Assembly (NCBI GenBank): GCA_034509735.1
Contig: JACGWO010000001.1
Span: 35,777,966-35,841,965, forward strand
Direction of reading: 5' to 3'
From: Sesamum alatum
Taxonomy: Eukaryota > Streptophyta > Magnoliopsida > Lamiales > Pedaliaceae
DNA length: 64,000 nt
A program made the position numbers and the translations under genes. Positions within the stretch are counted from its first letter, which is position 1, and the number at the start of each line of letters is the position of its first letter. The notes beneath the pieces are model-generated. The model saw only the letters and a list, made by a program, of their open reading frames with translations, did no database searches and was not told the origin of the DNA. Below are positions 35,541 through 48,603 of the stretch, piece after piece.

Positions 35541-38500
35541 TTAAAGCCTAGCAAAGGCGTGTGGATCGGCCTGGGAGTAGCGCGAATGCGGAAGCGCGGT
35601 ATAATAAAAGAATTTGCAAGAATTTAAAGCATGCATAATAGACACGTTCAAGGGGTGTAGCCTTGAATCTCCCGGGCGTTTGGTGTATCTCATGAATAAT
35701 AAAACATACAAAAGATTTCATGGAGGCCATAGGGTTTAAAAGAAAGAGGGACGAAAAATATAAACCGAAAACCTACTGATTGTCGTTTTCGTCTTTAAAC
35801 CGGTACTCACGTTGTTCCCGGTTTTGCTCCAAGATCTCGTATGGGAGACCCTCTAATTCGTACACGCAATCCGCCCACGTATCTTGCTCCTCGTGCTAGG
35901 GATAGAACAAGTATATATATTTTGGAGAGGATGGAATGATCAAATGCTATTTAATTAACGAGATCAAACCTCCTTAGTTCAAAAATTCAACACAAAAGAA
36001 CTTGGAAGAGAGGAAGAGAGAGATGCGGCCGAGAGAGAGAGAGTGTAGCACCCTCTAACGGCACTACGACTATATCTTCCCTAAATATCACACTTAATGT
36101 AAACCCTGATTATGTGTATAATTAGGCACGTAATCTAGTCCCTACTGAGTATATATACACATAGTCTCATCATCACAACAAGAATATTTAAATATCTCAT
36201 CCACAAGATCATATATACATATATCAAGTACGACAAAAATGGGACTATTATAATTAGTTCACATGCTATTCTCGCTTTTAATCCAAAATGTGAATTCTAT
36301 TTCCATTTATGATAAGGAGAAAACTGCATACTGGCCCGACCTGACTGGAATGCAAACCGTGGACCTAGTTGTCGTGAATAGGCACAGCAAAATCCACACC
36401 TGAAAATATTAGTAGAGGGATGAGCCTGCAACTCAATAAGTAAATAACCGGTACCACTATACACGCACCTCAATTATATCAACAAGACAAAAACAAGCAA
36501 CGTATATAATATAATCAACTTAATCAAGCACATTTCATTTTATTTCTCCACGTAGTCATCCAATAACACGATAACCAATCAAACTTGTATTTTCCTAGTT
36601 GGCTTACCAAAAAGGTGATATAGTGTTTTTTTTCTCCACCAACTCAACCTCACTATTCATTCATATATATACATGAATCCCATTGGCATGCCACACAGGC
36701 TTATCAATCTCATTTCGCATCAAAGCTCTTTCATTTCGCATCATAGCTCTTTTCATTTCGCATCATAGCTCTTTCCACATCGCATCATAGCTCTTTTCAT
36801 TTCATTTTGCCACGTGGGCTATTCAACAACATCAAGGGGTATTCATATCATAATTACATTTAATTTCCATCACTCCCTCGATTCCACATATCACCGTTCT
36901 TGTAAGCCAACTAGCTACATAAAACCACATAGTCGCATTTTTCACGTACAAGCATATAACAGTGATATCAAACAACCAAATGGCATATCTCAATAGGTTT
37001 CCTCATTTCACTTTCACGACATAATCGTTCAAAGTAATCATCAACTACTCGTACAATTCAAAATAGATTAGTCAAACACGAATCATAGGCTCACATAAAA
37101 GTAATATCACCAATAAATGAAATATATATAGATAATACTAATTGTTTACGTACACAACACTAATAGAAAAAAAGGAACATATATAAGCGGCACTAATTAT
37201 TTACTTACCTCGATCTTATACAGATTTAGCTAGCTGATATGAAGTTGTACGATCATTTACTTTATCCCCGTGTCCTATCATAAGGTATAATACGTATAAT
37301 TAATATCTAGAATGTCAATTCCTAAATAAAATATTAAATAGTATTTATATATATACATTTCACCAATCTATCAATATTTCATTAAACCCTTCATCCTATT
37401 ATAATTACCATTCATAATAACAATTCTTGGATTATATTTATCTCAAAATATACTTATCTTTACTAAATATAACATTTTCAAATATATTCTATAATATTTC
37501 TCAAATAAAATTTTCAACACGATTAAACTAAGCCAATCAGTTGTAGAAATTATTAAATCTAGTAAATTAAGCAGGTTAAGCTATTAATTATAACACCCCT
37601 AATTTAATTGAGACATTTAACCAGGCACTAATTATAAATACTCAAATTCATAAAATTCTCCGGTTAAACACTAAATCGAGGAGTATAAATAACATTTAAT
37701 AAATGCACTTATTAAATAATATAATTATATAATTTAAAACTAATTAAAATAAATTAATTACTTACCTTCGATTTTTGCCGAAACTGTCTTTAATATGTGT
37801 GCTGCTTAGTGTTAATGTGTGTTTAGTGTTATGTGTTGTAACATATATTAAAGGAACAGATGGGTGTGGCCGCACCCATCTTTATCCTTCATTTGTCTAT
37901 TTTTTTTTTATTTTTAATAAACTTTTTCAAAATACCCATTACGTCCTTTCTAATTTCTTAATTAATATAATTTGCTCCCAAATATTATATAAAGTTCCAA
38001 TTCACTCCGTTCAAGTCTTAATATGATCACAATTTAATCTATAATATATCTACTAATTAACTAAATTTTCTTAAATAATTATCAATTAACCCCATAATTA
38101 TGATTAAAAATTTGTGGGCGTCACAGAGAGAGGAGCCAAGTATGTGTTGTGTGTGTGCTTCAAATTTCATCATCTTCTTCAAAGTGGATATTTAGGAGTA
38201 TTTATAGAGGAGGAATCCTATTCCTCTTCAAATCCCTACACTTTGAAGACTCCTTCTTGAATAGGATTTGACCTAGTCAATTGCTAGCTTCTTGGTCAAA
38301 CCAATCCTAGCCATCAATTTCTCTCTTTAATCTCAATCGTTGATTAATTTAATGGAATATTTAAATCTCATTTAAATAATCCTAAAGTCAATAAATAAAT
38401 ATATATCAAATATATTTATTTATTCCAAGTCTATTAAATTAATTTCTAATAAATCTAATTTATTAGGTAAATTCCTTATATCTAATAAAAGGAATCAATT

Positions 38501-39592
38501 TCTTTGCAAGAAAAAGAAGGACCCGATTAAATCCAATTTAATCGCTCTATTTTTTCAAATATTTAATTCTAAATTAAATACGTTATGTGTGCGTATTCTG
38601 TGTGACTCTTTAGGTTCACCTTCAGCTAGACTTGGTTGGATTCCTAGAATCCGCCCATCACCATGGGTGGTCGTCTAGCAACGGTCCATGGCACTAGAGA
38701 CTAGGTGAATATGCGTGGGGATGAACATTTAGGCTCTACAGTACATCTATCCTTCTGTCTACGGTCTCACCACTTAGGGTCCAGGGCACGGATTATGTAG
38801 GTACCCATTTTGCACCTAAGTGTCGGTCTGTTCTTTACTAAACGTCGCAAGGGAATCCTTCCCTTCTGTTCAGTTACTGTGGCCACGGATTTTAGGGACA
38901 AGACACATAGTATTGTGAGACTCTACTGTCAACCTTTTGACAGGAGACAGATCCTTTCTTGGAAAATACTATCACGTTGTACACCGCTGCTGCACTAGAC
39001 ATGGCTTATGACTACTCAAGTGCATTTTGGCAATCTCTCACCATACCTAAGATACAGTCTCGATGTACAGGTAAACTCAGCAATTTCTAAAGTCAAAGGA
39101 CTTGACCTATACCGTTTGGAACCGGGAACTCACGTCATACCTAACTGACCCTACTCAAGGTCTTCCGTAAGACGGTTCCCGCGAGACACCTCAGTCGGCC
39201 GCCCCCCCAGCAGGCCAACCCACTAACACTGCTTAGACGACCCTCGTCACCCGTCGATGAAACACGACAGCAGATGCTTAGTGCAAGTCTCAAGGGGAAT
39301 CTCAGTGCCCATTTTCGAGATTCCTTGACTTGGAGATTTTCAGACTGATTCGCAGAACTGATTTCACGGACCTACCTCCAAGCGTAGTCCCAGTCCCCGA
39401 AATGTGATTTCAGTCTGTGGGCTTTGTTTGTGTAGCGAACAGTTATAGGGCAGATAAAGTGAACACAAAGAAAGTATGTGTCAAATGAACTTCACTTCTT
39501 ATTCATCAAGGTTTTATTAAAACTTCGAAATTGTTCAGACATAGGTTACAATTCGCCTACCAAGATTGGCTACATGGTCACCTATTCTAATA
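35541..39592 (-). repeat. 5' LTR of element C, interrupted by a solo LTR
   Basis: Two pieces, 35541-36043 and 38126-39592, align continuously with 26480-28448. The interruption is the gypsy-type solo LTR 36044-38125, inserted in the GA-rich R/U5 part. Confidence 0.93.
36044..38125 (-). mobile_element. Solo LTR, probably Ty3/gypsy type
   Basis: 2082 bp flanked by GAGAG (36039-36043 and 38126-38130). On the minus strand it starts TGTGACGCCCACAAATTT and ends AGGGTGCTACA. TGT(A/G)ACGCCC starts and GTGCTACA-like ends are common in plant chromovirus LTRs, so gypsy is inferred. It has no internal domain. The duplication lies in a GA microsatellite, so the TSD is weaker evidence than usual. Confidence 0.7.
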
Positions 39593-39597
39593 ATGGG

Positions 39598-39830
39598 GGC
39601 CGTCTGTACCAGTCTCCCTGCACTGCAATTCTCAAGTCGCTATTGGGACTGCCAAGAGCTATGCATAAAATGGCAAAAGAAGACGTATTCGTATCAGACA
39701 TGATGCAGTAAGAGAGCTCATGGATAATGGAATAATTTCCATAGATTAGGTGAGGTCCAAGAGGAATTTGGCAGATCCTCTCACCAAAGGACTAAAAATG
39801 ATAGTTATCCTTGAGACCTCAAAGGCAAAT
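39598..39830 (+). pseudogene. Element D RNase H C-terminus
   Basis: Reads PVSTVSLHCNSQVAIGTAKS, then NGKRRRIRIRHDAVRELMDNGIISID, RSKRNLADPLTKGL, the classic copia RNase H tail. It continues directly from the fragment ending at 26479 once element C and one TSD copy are removed. Confidence 0.88.
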
Positions 39831-40327
39831 GGGTCTCAAAACCCTAGACTGATGGAATATGGTAACAAGTCATATGTGAATAAATCCATAGCTCTATGTG
39901 TTGGGTGGTTCTAACAAGGACTTGATGGATGATCCTGACTAATTATGGGTCAGAAAGATAGCTTCATGGCTCAATGGTTGAGTGGTCTATACTAATATGG
40001 ACTTAATGAAGCTATTTAGATGACTGTGAAGGTGGGCCGCCTTTGATGAAAGAAAAAAGAGTTCTTTCTAGAGCACTCATCAGAACTCAAAGTACCAGCA
40101 CAAGGCTATTCAAAGTGCTTGGAGGTTATATCGTAGAAAAACAGACTCTAAAAATAATACTTGTGGTGGTCTCAACTTGAGATATCGAAGTATATCACTT
40201 TCTTTAGCCCGATTGTTACCTCACCTCAATATGCATTAATTCAATCGAAAGATTTTAATGATAAATTATATGCTTTCGTTTACTCAGAAAATCATTTTCT
40301 TAAACTAGATAGTCATTCATGGGGGAA
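39831..40327 (+). other. Post-pol tail of element D with PPT
   Basis: Non-coding. Ends with GGGGGAA (40321-40327), a likely polypurine tract immediately before TGTAGGATGG. Nothing else recognised. Confidence 0.5.
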
Positions 40328-40689
40328 TGTAGGATGGCTACTAACCTTTGAATTGATCTAAGCTAATCAAGAAGAGTCCAAATTTGACTTAGCCTTTTTC
40401 CTTCTAGGGATACAATTGCATGCTTGATAATTTTCAACCAACCTAGCTTCTTTCCCTGTAAATAGTCCGATGGCTTTGATTTGTGATATTGAAACTAAGC
40501 CTCTCTTCTCTATTTTCCATCTTCTTCATTTCTAACTTTTTGAGTGTACAGTCCGTAGTTCCAAACTCTCTACCACCAGTGCACGTGTTAGGGAGTATAA
40601 TTGTGTTACCTTGGTGAGCGATGGGTTCAACTATTGCACCAAGGTATTACCGAAATTTTGCCTTTAGCGCAGTCGATTACCACGACACA
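40328..40689 (+). repeat. Probable 3' LTR of element D (362 bp)
   Basis: Starts TGTAGGATGG after a PPT-like sequence and ends CCACGACACA. The size suits many copia LTRs and differs from the ~2-kb LTRs of the other family. It was not verified against a 5' LTR, which is outside the window, so the exact right edge is uncertain. Confidence 0.45.
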
Positions 40690-40711
40690 GTGTGATATTT
40701 CTAAAAAAAAT

Positions 40712-40712
40712 A

Positions 40713-40752
<40 letters not shown>
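40712..40752. repeat. (AT)n(GT)n microsatellite
   Basis: About 13 AT units followed by about 7 GT units, directly right of the probable D LTR. Confidence 0.9.
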
Positions 40753-41029
40753 TCATATATATGCCTTTTCGATTTAGGGATTAATCAATCAACGACTAGT
40801 TTGTGGTAAAGTTGACTGAGAGTCAACGATCTTGTGCATCTCCTATACTACAATTTTACCAACTTTCATTCAACATAATTAATTAGTTCATATTATGACT
40901 AGTAATTGAGCAGTGCAAAATATAAAAGAATAATATTAATATATTTGATTTTAATTATATATTAATTAAAAGTACTTTTGTATTTCTTGAATTTATGTAT
41001 AATTGTTAACTTCCATTATATGAATAATA
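40753..41029. other. Unassigned AT-rich DNA
   Basis: No gene or repeat recognised. It is the left flank of the LINE insertion. Confidence 0.5.
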
Positions 41030-41042
41030 TGGCGCAGTTACT

Positions 41043-42184
41043 ATTTTTTTTTTTATGGAAGCAAAGTATTTATTAATCACCAGGGCCATCACAATGTATG
41101 GACTCCAACAGAAAGAGGGGGGAGAGAAACCCTCTACATTCGTTACAACTCGTCTCGCAAGGGAGTGACCAGCTGACTTTGCTAGTCTTCTACTAAAAAC
41201 AAAAGAGATGGCAGGGATCGAAGAGACCCCAGAACGAATATATGCCATAATGGGGCCTCAAGTTGATAAGGATCCCTGCATGGTCCGAGTAGGTAGCTCA
41301 CAACACGCAGTCAATCTCCTTCAACAATACAATGATGCCAGCCAAACTGAGCGCACAAATCCTTCGTCGTACGGGCAAGCAAAGCCTCGCTGCACTCCGC
41401 ATCCAAGATACCGTCAATGAATTCCATCTTCCAGAACAAGTATCGCCCCTCATGGTCGCTTGCGATAACCCAGTCCCCGCACCTTGAGGCTCCCACAAAG
41501 TTGCAGCGTCGAACTTACCCTCACAATTTCAGGTTGAGGATGACACCAACGTACCCCAGTTGGATTCTTTGCTTTCGGATTTTGAACGACTGCATAATGG
41601 AAGTCTTGAAGGAAGCTTAAGGAAGACGACACCACATCCGAAGGTTGGTGAACAGATTTTTCCATGACAAATTTGTTCCTGCGTTGCCAAAGGGACCAAC
41701 AGAGAGTACCAAAGAAATTAAAAACATCACGATCCACTGATTTCCTCACATGCATAACTCCTCAGCATTAGTGTTCCAAGATTTGAGAATCGACCACAAG
41801 ATATTCAAAAGTGCCCAAACCTGTCACACGAATGAACATTCAAGAAAGTCATGTTTAACATCTTATCTTACGCCCCCTCATGTTAGGCATGTCGAGTCAC
41901 TGGACCATTTTTGTTTTACCAGATTTAGTGAAGTCGGTAGGCTTCCTTAGAAAGGCTCTAGAGAAAAACCTTACATTTGTTTGGAATTTTTACTTTCCAG
42001 ATAAAGCCTAGATTTAGAGGATCCCTACTCCCTTATCCTGTCTTGGCCGAATGTCTTGTATCTAACAACCTTCATGCCATGTGGTAGGCGGATTTGACGG
42101 CAAACATTCCAGATTTAGTAAAGTGCCAAACCTGAATATCTGGCGAGGGGGAAAGCCCTAGCGGAATTAATTTTATGAGGCTTG
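41043..42184 (-). pseudogene. LINE zf-RVT and RNase H-like C-terminus
   Basis: Minus-strand text includes SGMFAVKSAYHMA (zf-RVT-like, about 42080-42120), then RGDKFVVEKS-type linker, EIVRVSSTLQLCGSLKVRGLG, EGRYLFWKMEFIDGILDAECSEALLA and HCIVEGD, and the tail RRLAKSAGHSLARRVV. This is typical of the RVT_3/RNase H domain following plant L1 reverse transcriptases. Frames shift repeatedly. Its right edge at 42184 is the F insertion. Confidence 0.82.
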
Positions 42185-44401
42185 TGAAGGACAAGCGGAT
42201 CCGTCCGGGAGCGCGAGCGGAAGCGAGAAAGCGTGGAAAGTGCGTAAATTTAAATCAAATTCAAAATACGCGAATCCCAAGGGGTGTACCCTTGGGTGCT
42301 CAACCGGGCGTTCGATGTAGGATGTGTAAATATTAAAACATATATTTAAACACATAGGGCATAGATATACAAATGAAATCAATCAAAGCGTAATAAACCG
42401 TTACCTTTGATTGTTTAGCGTATGCTCCCGGCTACTAGCGTTGTTCCTTCTCCGGAATGCTCACGAAATCCAAACGTATGGATTCTCCAAAGGTGATCCA
42501 CACTACACCGGAAGAAACAAACGTTCTTCTTGCTAGAAAAGAACGGGTTTAGGAAGGAATCGGTTTAAGAGAAGAACACTATGAATTAGTGTTCTCTTAA
42601 ACTTACTTTGTTCTTCTTCTTGATTCAAAATCAAGTGAAGAACACAAGTGTAAGAGAGGGAGGGAGCACGAAAATTGAGAGAGAGGAGAGGATTTTTGTC
42701 TTCTCTTTTTCCTAGAAAAAGATGAATAATGAATCACTTATGCTTGGTGTTGTATATTCTAATATATATACATAATTAATGTGATTATTGGAATGTGTCT
42801 AGGTTCATCCAATGATGTCTAGATTCATTCCAATCAATCACCATTAATTCTTCAATCAAGCCTACCAAAATTTATGGTATGATCAAATCATACCAAAAGG
42901 GAAGAGCTTGATTGGAGTTGATTTGTCTCTTTCCAAAAGAGATAAGTCAACATACCACCTAGCATGAAACATGGCTGATTTTGCTTCTTCCAAGGGAGCA
43001 TGTCGGCCATGTTTAATTAAGGGAAGAAGTCCAACTTCTTCCTATTCCAAAATAGGAATTATTTCTCCTCTCGGGTATAATTTAACGGACCGGGTTTAAT
43101 CGTAATCCAATTACGACGAACCCAACATTAAATCCAATTTAATGTCCATTCAAATTATTCCCGTTGATCTTTTAATCCAATTAAAAGATCCAACGTCTCA
43201 ACGTCTCAACTTTCCATATTTAATCGAAAATCCAATTTACCGATTAAACAAAAGCCCGATACAATATCGACCCGTCCATCCAATGGACTTTCCCTTAAGT
43301 AATCCAATTACTTATTTTATCCTTCGAGATTGACTCCAAGTCGATCTCTCAACCTCCTCGGTGATTTGTGTGTGACCCTTTAGGTTCACCCTTAGCTAGA
43401 CTTGGGCCCGTTACCATGGGTGGCCGTCTAGCAACGGTCCATGGCACTAGAGACTAGGTGAATTGGCGTGAACATTTAGGCGCCGATTCCGTACGGGTAC
43501 GATCCTTCCGTCTACCGTCTACCGTCTCCCGGCCTGAGTCTAGGGTATGGAATTGGGCGTCGGTTCCCATCCTTGATTAGGCATCTATGCTTAATACTCG
43601 AGACCACGTATGCTTCATTGCGTCGACACAGGAAACCATTCCCTGTTCGACCAACCACTGTGGCCACAGCTTCAAACAGCATGAACGTGTCTCCGAGTGC
43701 ATAGGAGATACCTCTATCACATACTGACAGGGGACGGATCCTCTTCTTGGAATCCACCGTCCTCGCTACACATTCTGACTGCACTGGACAAGGCTTATGA
43801 TAATCATCTTACAGAATGATTACCTCTCGCCAGATCTAAGATACAGCCGTCCTGTGCACGCGACTGCCATGATCCCTCAAGTCTGAGGATTACTCCCGTA
43901 CTATCGGAACTGGGGAAAACCAATCATACCGACCAAGCCTCCAAGGCTTCCATATGATTATCCCCGCGAGTCAGTCCAGTCGGCGCAACCCCAGTCGACC
44001 AACCCATCAAGATCGTGTAGGCGTCCCACGCCTGTCGCCGATGAAACACGGCACTCATCCAATGAACACGACTCTTGACGCAAGTCTCAATAGGACTCTC
44101 GATGCCCTGTCTCGAGGTCCTCGACTTGGAACGTTTCAGACCCAACTCTTAATCAGTTGGTTTCATGACCACCATCCAATGCGTGGCCCAACTGCACGAG
44201 TTGCTATCCATCGTCTGTGGGCTTTGTTGCGATATAAGTTAAACACCGTTTTAACAAATGTAAGATGAGCGCAACAAAGAAGGTACCATTGGTGACGAAT
44301 ACTCATCTTATTCATCACATAATAATATTACATTCACATCAAGTTGTCGGATAGGTTACAAATTGCTAAACCTATTGGCTTTCTGGTCACCTATTCCAAC
44401 A
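42185..44401 (-). mobile_element. Solo LTR F (copia, B/H subfamily)
   Basis: 2217 bp, TGAAGGACAAGCGGATCC...CACCTATTCCAACA, with TSD GCTTG (42180-42184 and 44402-44406). It matches the LTRs of B and H. The absence of a PBS, PPT and internal region indicates LTR-LTR recombination after insertion into the LINE. Confidence 0.93.
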
Positions 44402-44406
44402 GCTTG

Positions 44407-45884
44407 CATCCTCTCTGCAGAACAGGGTGTCCACAATGGTAGAGTTCCACCTCCTATTAGACTTGTGAATCAGATCGTCAACTCGGAGTTCCTGGAGAAA
44501 CAAGGTACAAGGGGTGATTGGCTTAAAAGTGTGAGGTCTTCCAAGCCACCCATCATCCCATTGGCGGACACTCTTATCATCCCTAATTCGCCATCGGACT
44601 CCCGCTGCCACCACATCCCTTGCTCCCCAAATACTTCTCCACGTGAATGACACATTATACACCTTCTTCGCTTAGATGAAATCACAATGGGGAAAATAGC
44701 ATGCTTTCCAAATTCGGCTGATAAGAAGATCGGGGTGCTAAAGGACTCTCCGCCCTTGCTTAGCAAGTATCGCTTTGTTAAATGCCCGCAATTGTCGAAA
44801 CCCCATGTTGCCTTCCTTTTTACTAGCACGTAGTTTTGGCCACAAGACCCAATGAATTTTCTTGTTGGCTCCGTTATTTCAGAAGAAATTTGAGGCAAGG
44901 CTTTCCAACTCGCGAAGCAGGCCTATAGGGAGTTGGAAGCAACTCATACAATACGAAGGAATCGCTTGAATAATAACCTTGATCAGATGTTCCTTGCCCG
45001 CTCGAGAGAGAGCTTCTGTCCACCCTTCCACCCTTTTCCATACTCGGTCTCTGACACAATTGAAAAGATCCCTCTTCAATGGTCGACAACATAAGGAAGA
45101 CCAAGGTATTTCTCATACGTAGTGTCACTATGGACCCTCAACGTTTCGGCCAAGGTAGAGCGTTGCACCATTACGACAAATCGGTTGCACACCACCAAGG
45201 ATTTTGCAAGGTTTATGAACTGACTCGATGTTTTTCCATAGATCGCCAACACTAGTTTCACACAACGCATTGCATCGGTAGTCGCCAGCAAAAAATCAGG
45301 GTGTCGTCTGCAAAACAAAAATGTGAAACCCTTAAGGTGCCCCATGCCATGGTCACCCCCTGAAGTAAGCTATTATTCTCCCTATCTCGCAATAAACAAC
45401 TCAATTCCTCCGCACATATGACAAACAAGTAAGGGGAAATGGGGTCACCTTGACGGATACCCCTACCTGGTTTTAGAAAGCCGAATTGAGAACCATTGAG
45501 CATAAAAGAATAAGTAACACTGGACACGTAACGCATGATAAGGGACACAACTCTACTATGAAGCCCTAACCTAAAAAGCATATGCTCAACGAAAGACTAG
45601 TCTAATCTATCGTATGCTTTAGTCATATCAAGTTTTATAGCCACCGACCCCTGACTACAACCTCTCCAAGACTTAAGAAAATGATTGACCTTGAAAGCCA
45701 CTAAACCATTTGTCGTGATGAGTCTTCCGTAAATGAATGCGGACTAGGAGAGGGAGATGATGTTGTGCAGGAGGGGTTTCAACCTATTAGCAATAGCTTT
45801 AGTAGCAAGTTTGAACACCACATTGCACAAGCTAATAGGTCGAAACTGGGTGATAGCCTTGGGTTTATGGCATTTAGGGATAAG
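44407..45884 (-). pseudogene. LINE reverse transcriptase core and thumb
   Basis: From right to left: ITQFRPISLCNVVFKLATKAIANRLK (45744-45850), AIKLDMTKAYDRLD, GRGIRQGDPISPYLFVICAEELSCLL, HFCFADDTLIF (YADD box as FADD, about 45300), IYGKTSSQFINLAKS, and thumb plus zf-RVT start with SFTWRSIWGARDVVAAGVRWRI. The catalytic FADD survives, but frames break near 45260, 45600 and 45100. Confidence 0.87.
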
Positions 45885-47860
45885 TGTTAGAATAGGTGAC
45901 CGTAAAGCCAATCTTGTTAAGCTTGTGTAACCTAATTCTGAGGATATGGTGTTTAAATAAATATTATGAAGAAAAGTGATACTCATATTTTTGCGTTAAT
46001 ACTTTGTTTGTGTTCACTTAACTGCTTTATATTATGAATTGTTCAATGCAGAAACAAAACCCACAGACCGAAAGGTTAATCCAAGAAATTGGACTTTGCA
46101 TAGGATGGCAAGTCATGAAATCAGTTTTTGTGGATCGGTCTGAAATACTCCAAGTCAAAGGACCTCGAGATAGGGTATTGAGAGTCCGTTTGAGACTTGC
46201 ACTAAGCGATTACAACCATGTTTCATCGACAAGTGACGAGGGTCGTCCATGCAATATTATTGGGTTAGCTAGCATGGTGTCGGCTGACTGAGGTGACTCG
46301 TGAGAATTGTCATATGGGAAAATCTTGATTGGGTTGGTCGGTATGACTTGGATTCCCGATTCCAACAGTGCGGGTTTGGTCCTCAGACGTGAGGGACAAT
46401 TGTGATCACATACACACCGTGCCTGTATCATAGATTTGGCAAGAGGCTACCAAGTCGAGAGACTCGATTGTCATAAGCCCTATCTAGTACGGTCAAGGTG
46501 TGTAGTGTGAACAGTAGGTCCTAACAGAGGATTCGTCTCCTGTCAAAAGGATTGACAGTAATATCTCACTTACACTTGAAGACTCATCCCCCAGTAAATC
46601 TATGGCCACAGTGACTGAATAGTAGGATGGGATGCCTGTGACGTTTGGTGTGGACGAGTCAAAGCTTTAGTCAATAATGGGTGCCGACATCTAAAGTCCA
46701 CACCTTAGATTATGGTTGTGAGGTGGTAGACGGAAGGACAAGCGTACTGAAGAACCTAAACGTTCACGCCATAATATTCACCTAGTCTCTAGTACCATAA
46801 ACCGTTGCAAGACGGCCACCCATGGTGACGGACGAATTTCCATCATAGGATGATTGGAGATTCGACCAAGTCTAGCTGAGTGTTAACCTTAAGAGTCACA
46901 ACACAATCCACCGGTAATGGAGGAATTAATTTGGAATTAATTCTGGGAGGTGGAACAATTTAATTAGATTAAATTGGTTCTCTTTTCTTGGATTGTTAAT
47001 TCTTTTAATTGGATTAATAAATAGAATTAACTAATAAATAGAATTTATTAAATTGAGAAAATGGGCTCAAAATAATTATTTAATTATTTAAAGCCTAATG
47101 GATTATTTTAAATTAGATTTAAATATTCCATAAAATCCATCTAGTGATGGGCGGACGAGATCGAATGGAGAGATCAATGATCAAGATTAAGTTTGACTTA
47201 GTCTCTAGCCTAAGTTGACTAGGATTTGACTGGGTCAAAATCCTAGTCAACCTATGCCTCTTTATGAGAGTTTGAAGAGGACTAGGAGAAGTCCCTTCCT
47301 ATAAATTCTCTAGCACACACACACACACACACAAAAGGTGATGATCTCTAGCACACACACACACACATACACACTCGGAACCTCTCTCTCTCGTCCACTT
47401 CCTCACATTCTCCAAGAATTGTTTAGTTCCTTGTCTTTGATACAAGAGAACACTAGGAAAATTGATCACGTTAATTCATAACGCTAGGTCGATTTGTTCT
47501 TCTATATTCCTCTTGATTTCTTGGTAGGACGGGGGATCAAGATCCGATAGACTGCGTGGAAAATTTAGAGGGTTCCTAATTTAGAATCTTGGTGGCAAAA
47601 CGTGGAACAACGCACGTAGCGGTATGGAGAAAAGTACAATGGGAAGGTCTCCTGTTTCTTTCGTTGCAACCCTATGGCCACCATGATCTTAGCATGTTTA
47701 TTTTTCTTGTTCATGAGATACACCAAACGCCGGGGAGGTTCAAGGGAACCCCCTTGAACGTGTATTTTATTTCTGTTTATAGCATGTTTACTTTTTATAT
47801 TTTTAATTATCGCGTTTCCGCATTCGCGCTCCCTCCCGGTACGATCCACGCTCGCTTTCA
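45885..47860 (+). mobile_element. Solo LTR G (copia)
   Basis: 1976 bp, TGTTAGAATAGGTGACC...CGATCCACGCTCGCTTTCA, with TSD ATAAG (45880-45884 and 47861-47865). It is divergent from A, C and B subfamilies at its 3' end. It keeps the U3 hairpin block (46786-46842, second arm GTGACGG), the TTGAC/GTCAA cluster near 47200-47250 and the TATA-like CTATAAAT (47299-47306), followed by two AC runs. Confidence 0.92.
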
Positions 47861-47865
47861 ATAAG

Positions 47866-48603
47866 GACTATATGAGTAGAGTTGAGATTCAGGGAAAGGG
47901 AGTGGTTATTGAGAATATTGAACACATATTTAATAGTGGAGTCGCCCACAATACGCTAGAAATGCTGATAGAAAGCGAGGGACGTACCAGCGAGATCAGG
48001 GAATTTAAAAGGAAACATTTGGGAGAGGGCAGTTTTTACCTCGTCTGCCGTATAGCTTTCCAATAGGCGTTGATTCATGTCCGCGGTGATCCACGTTGGG
48101 ACTGCTCCAATGGTTTTCTCGAGCTCCTCATTGGTTGGACACTCGGACGAAAAAAATCCGTGTAAGTAGCGTTGAATAACCCCTTGCACCTCATCCTCCT
48201 GATCACACCATTTGCCCGTCATTTTTGATACGATCAATTTGATTAACACGCCAATGTTCACTGGCTTTGGCATGAAAGAAAACTGTATCTATGTCCCCTT
48301 TAGCTAGCCACGCGGCTTTGCCCCGTTGTTTCCGTTTAATCTCCTCTGTCGAATAAAGTTTCTCAAGATCCTCTTCAATGTCTGATACATATCTTGGCGT
48401 GCGAGGTAAGTTGAGCCGATTGATTAGTGCATAACTCCTTCTCCATATTCTCGATTTTTTTCTAACATTTCCGAACTCGGTTTTTCTCTAGCGGATGAGA
48501 CCCACTTTATAGTTTTCAATATTCCTTAGAAGTTCACTGCTTGGGTCCGAAAAATCAGTATCCCTCCGTATGCTCGAGATCATCCTCTCACGGTCCACTG
48601 ATT
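47866..48603 (-). pseudogene. LINE endonuclease-RT linker and RT N-terminus
   Basis: Includes RDTDFSDPSSELLRNIENYK, TPRYVSDIEEDLEKLYSTEEIKRKQRGKAAWLAKGDIDTVFFHAKAS, then YLHGFFSSECP and SYTADEVKTALSQMFPFKFPDLAGTSLAFYQHFW. The spacing is typical for plant L1. Removing G joins it to LIPKCHKPKAITQFRPISL. Confidence 0.85.

Larger units (their letters stand above)
26480..39592 (-). mobile_element. Ty1/copia retrotransposon C
   Basis: Minus-strand element with TSD ATGGG (26475-26479 and 39593-39597). LTRs are ~1.97 kb, and the PBS is at 35528-35539. Both LTR termini on the right are mutated (TT for TG at 35541, and TA for CA at 39592), consistent with age. It carries three foreign pieces: a Harbinger-like MITE in gag, an LTR fragment in the leader and a gypsy-type solo LTR inside its 5' LTR. 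It sits in D's RNase H codons; the flanks rejoin as LLGDVPLWG...PVSTVSLHCNSQ. Confidence 0.95.
7549..40689 (+). mobile_element. Old Ty1/copia element D, shattered by nested insertions
   Basis: Islands of one degenerate copia polyprotein line up in order and orientation: integrase 8081-8508, integrase tail to RNase H 24902-26479, RNase H tail 39598-39830, then a non-coding tail, a PPT-like GGGGGAA and a probable LTR. The breaks coincide exactly with the target duplications of B (GTTAT) and C (ATGGG). This shows that B and C inserted into D. D's sequence differs from the other copia elements here, with RT motifs [18 protein letters not shown] and SLYGLKQAP. Its 5' half is presumably left of element E. 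Confidence 0.85.

Noticed and set aside
36044..38125. Possible host gene or intron-like insertion in C's LTR
   Set aside because: TG...CA ends and a GAGAG duplication fit a solo LTR, and no coding similarity was seen.
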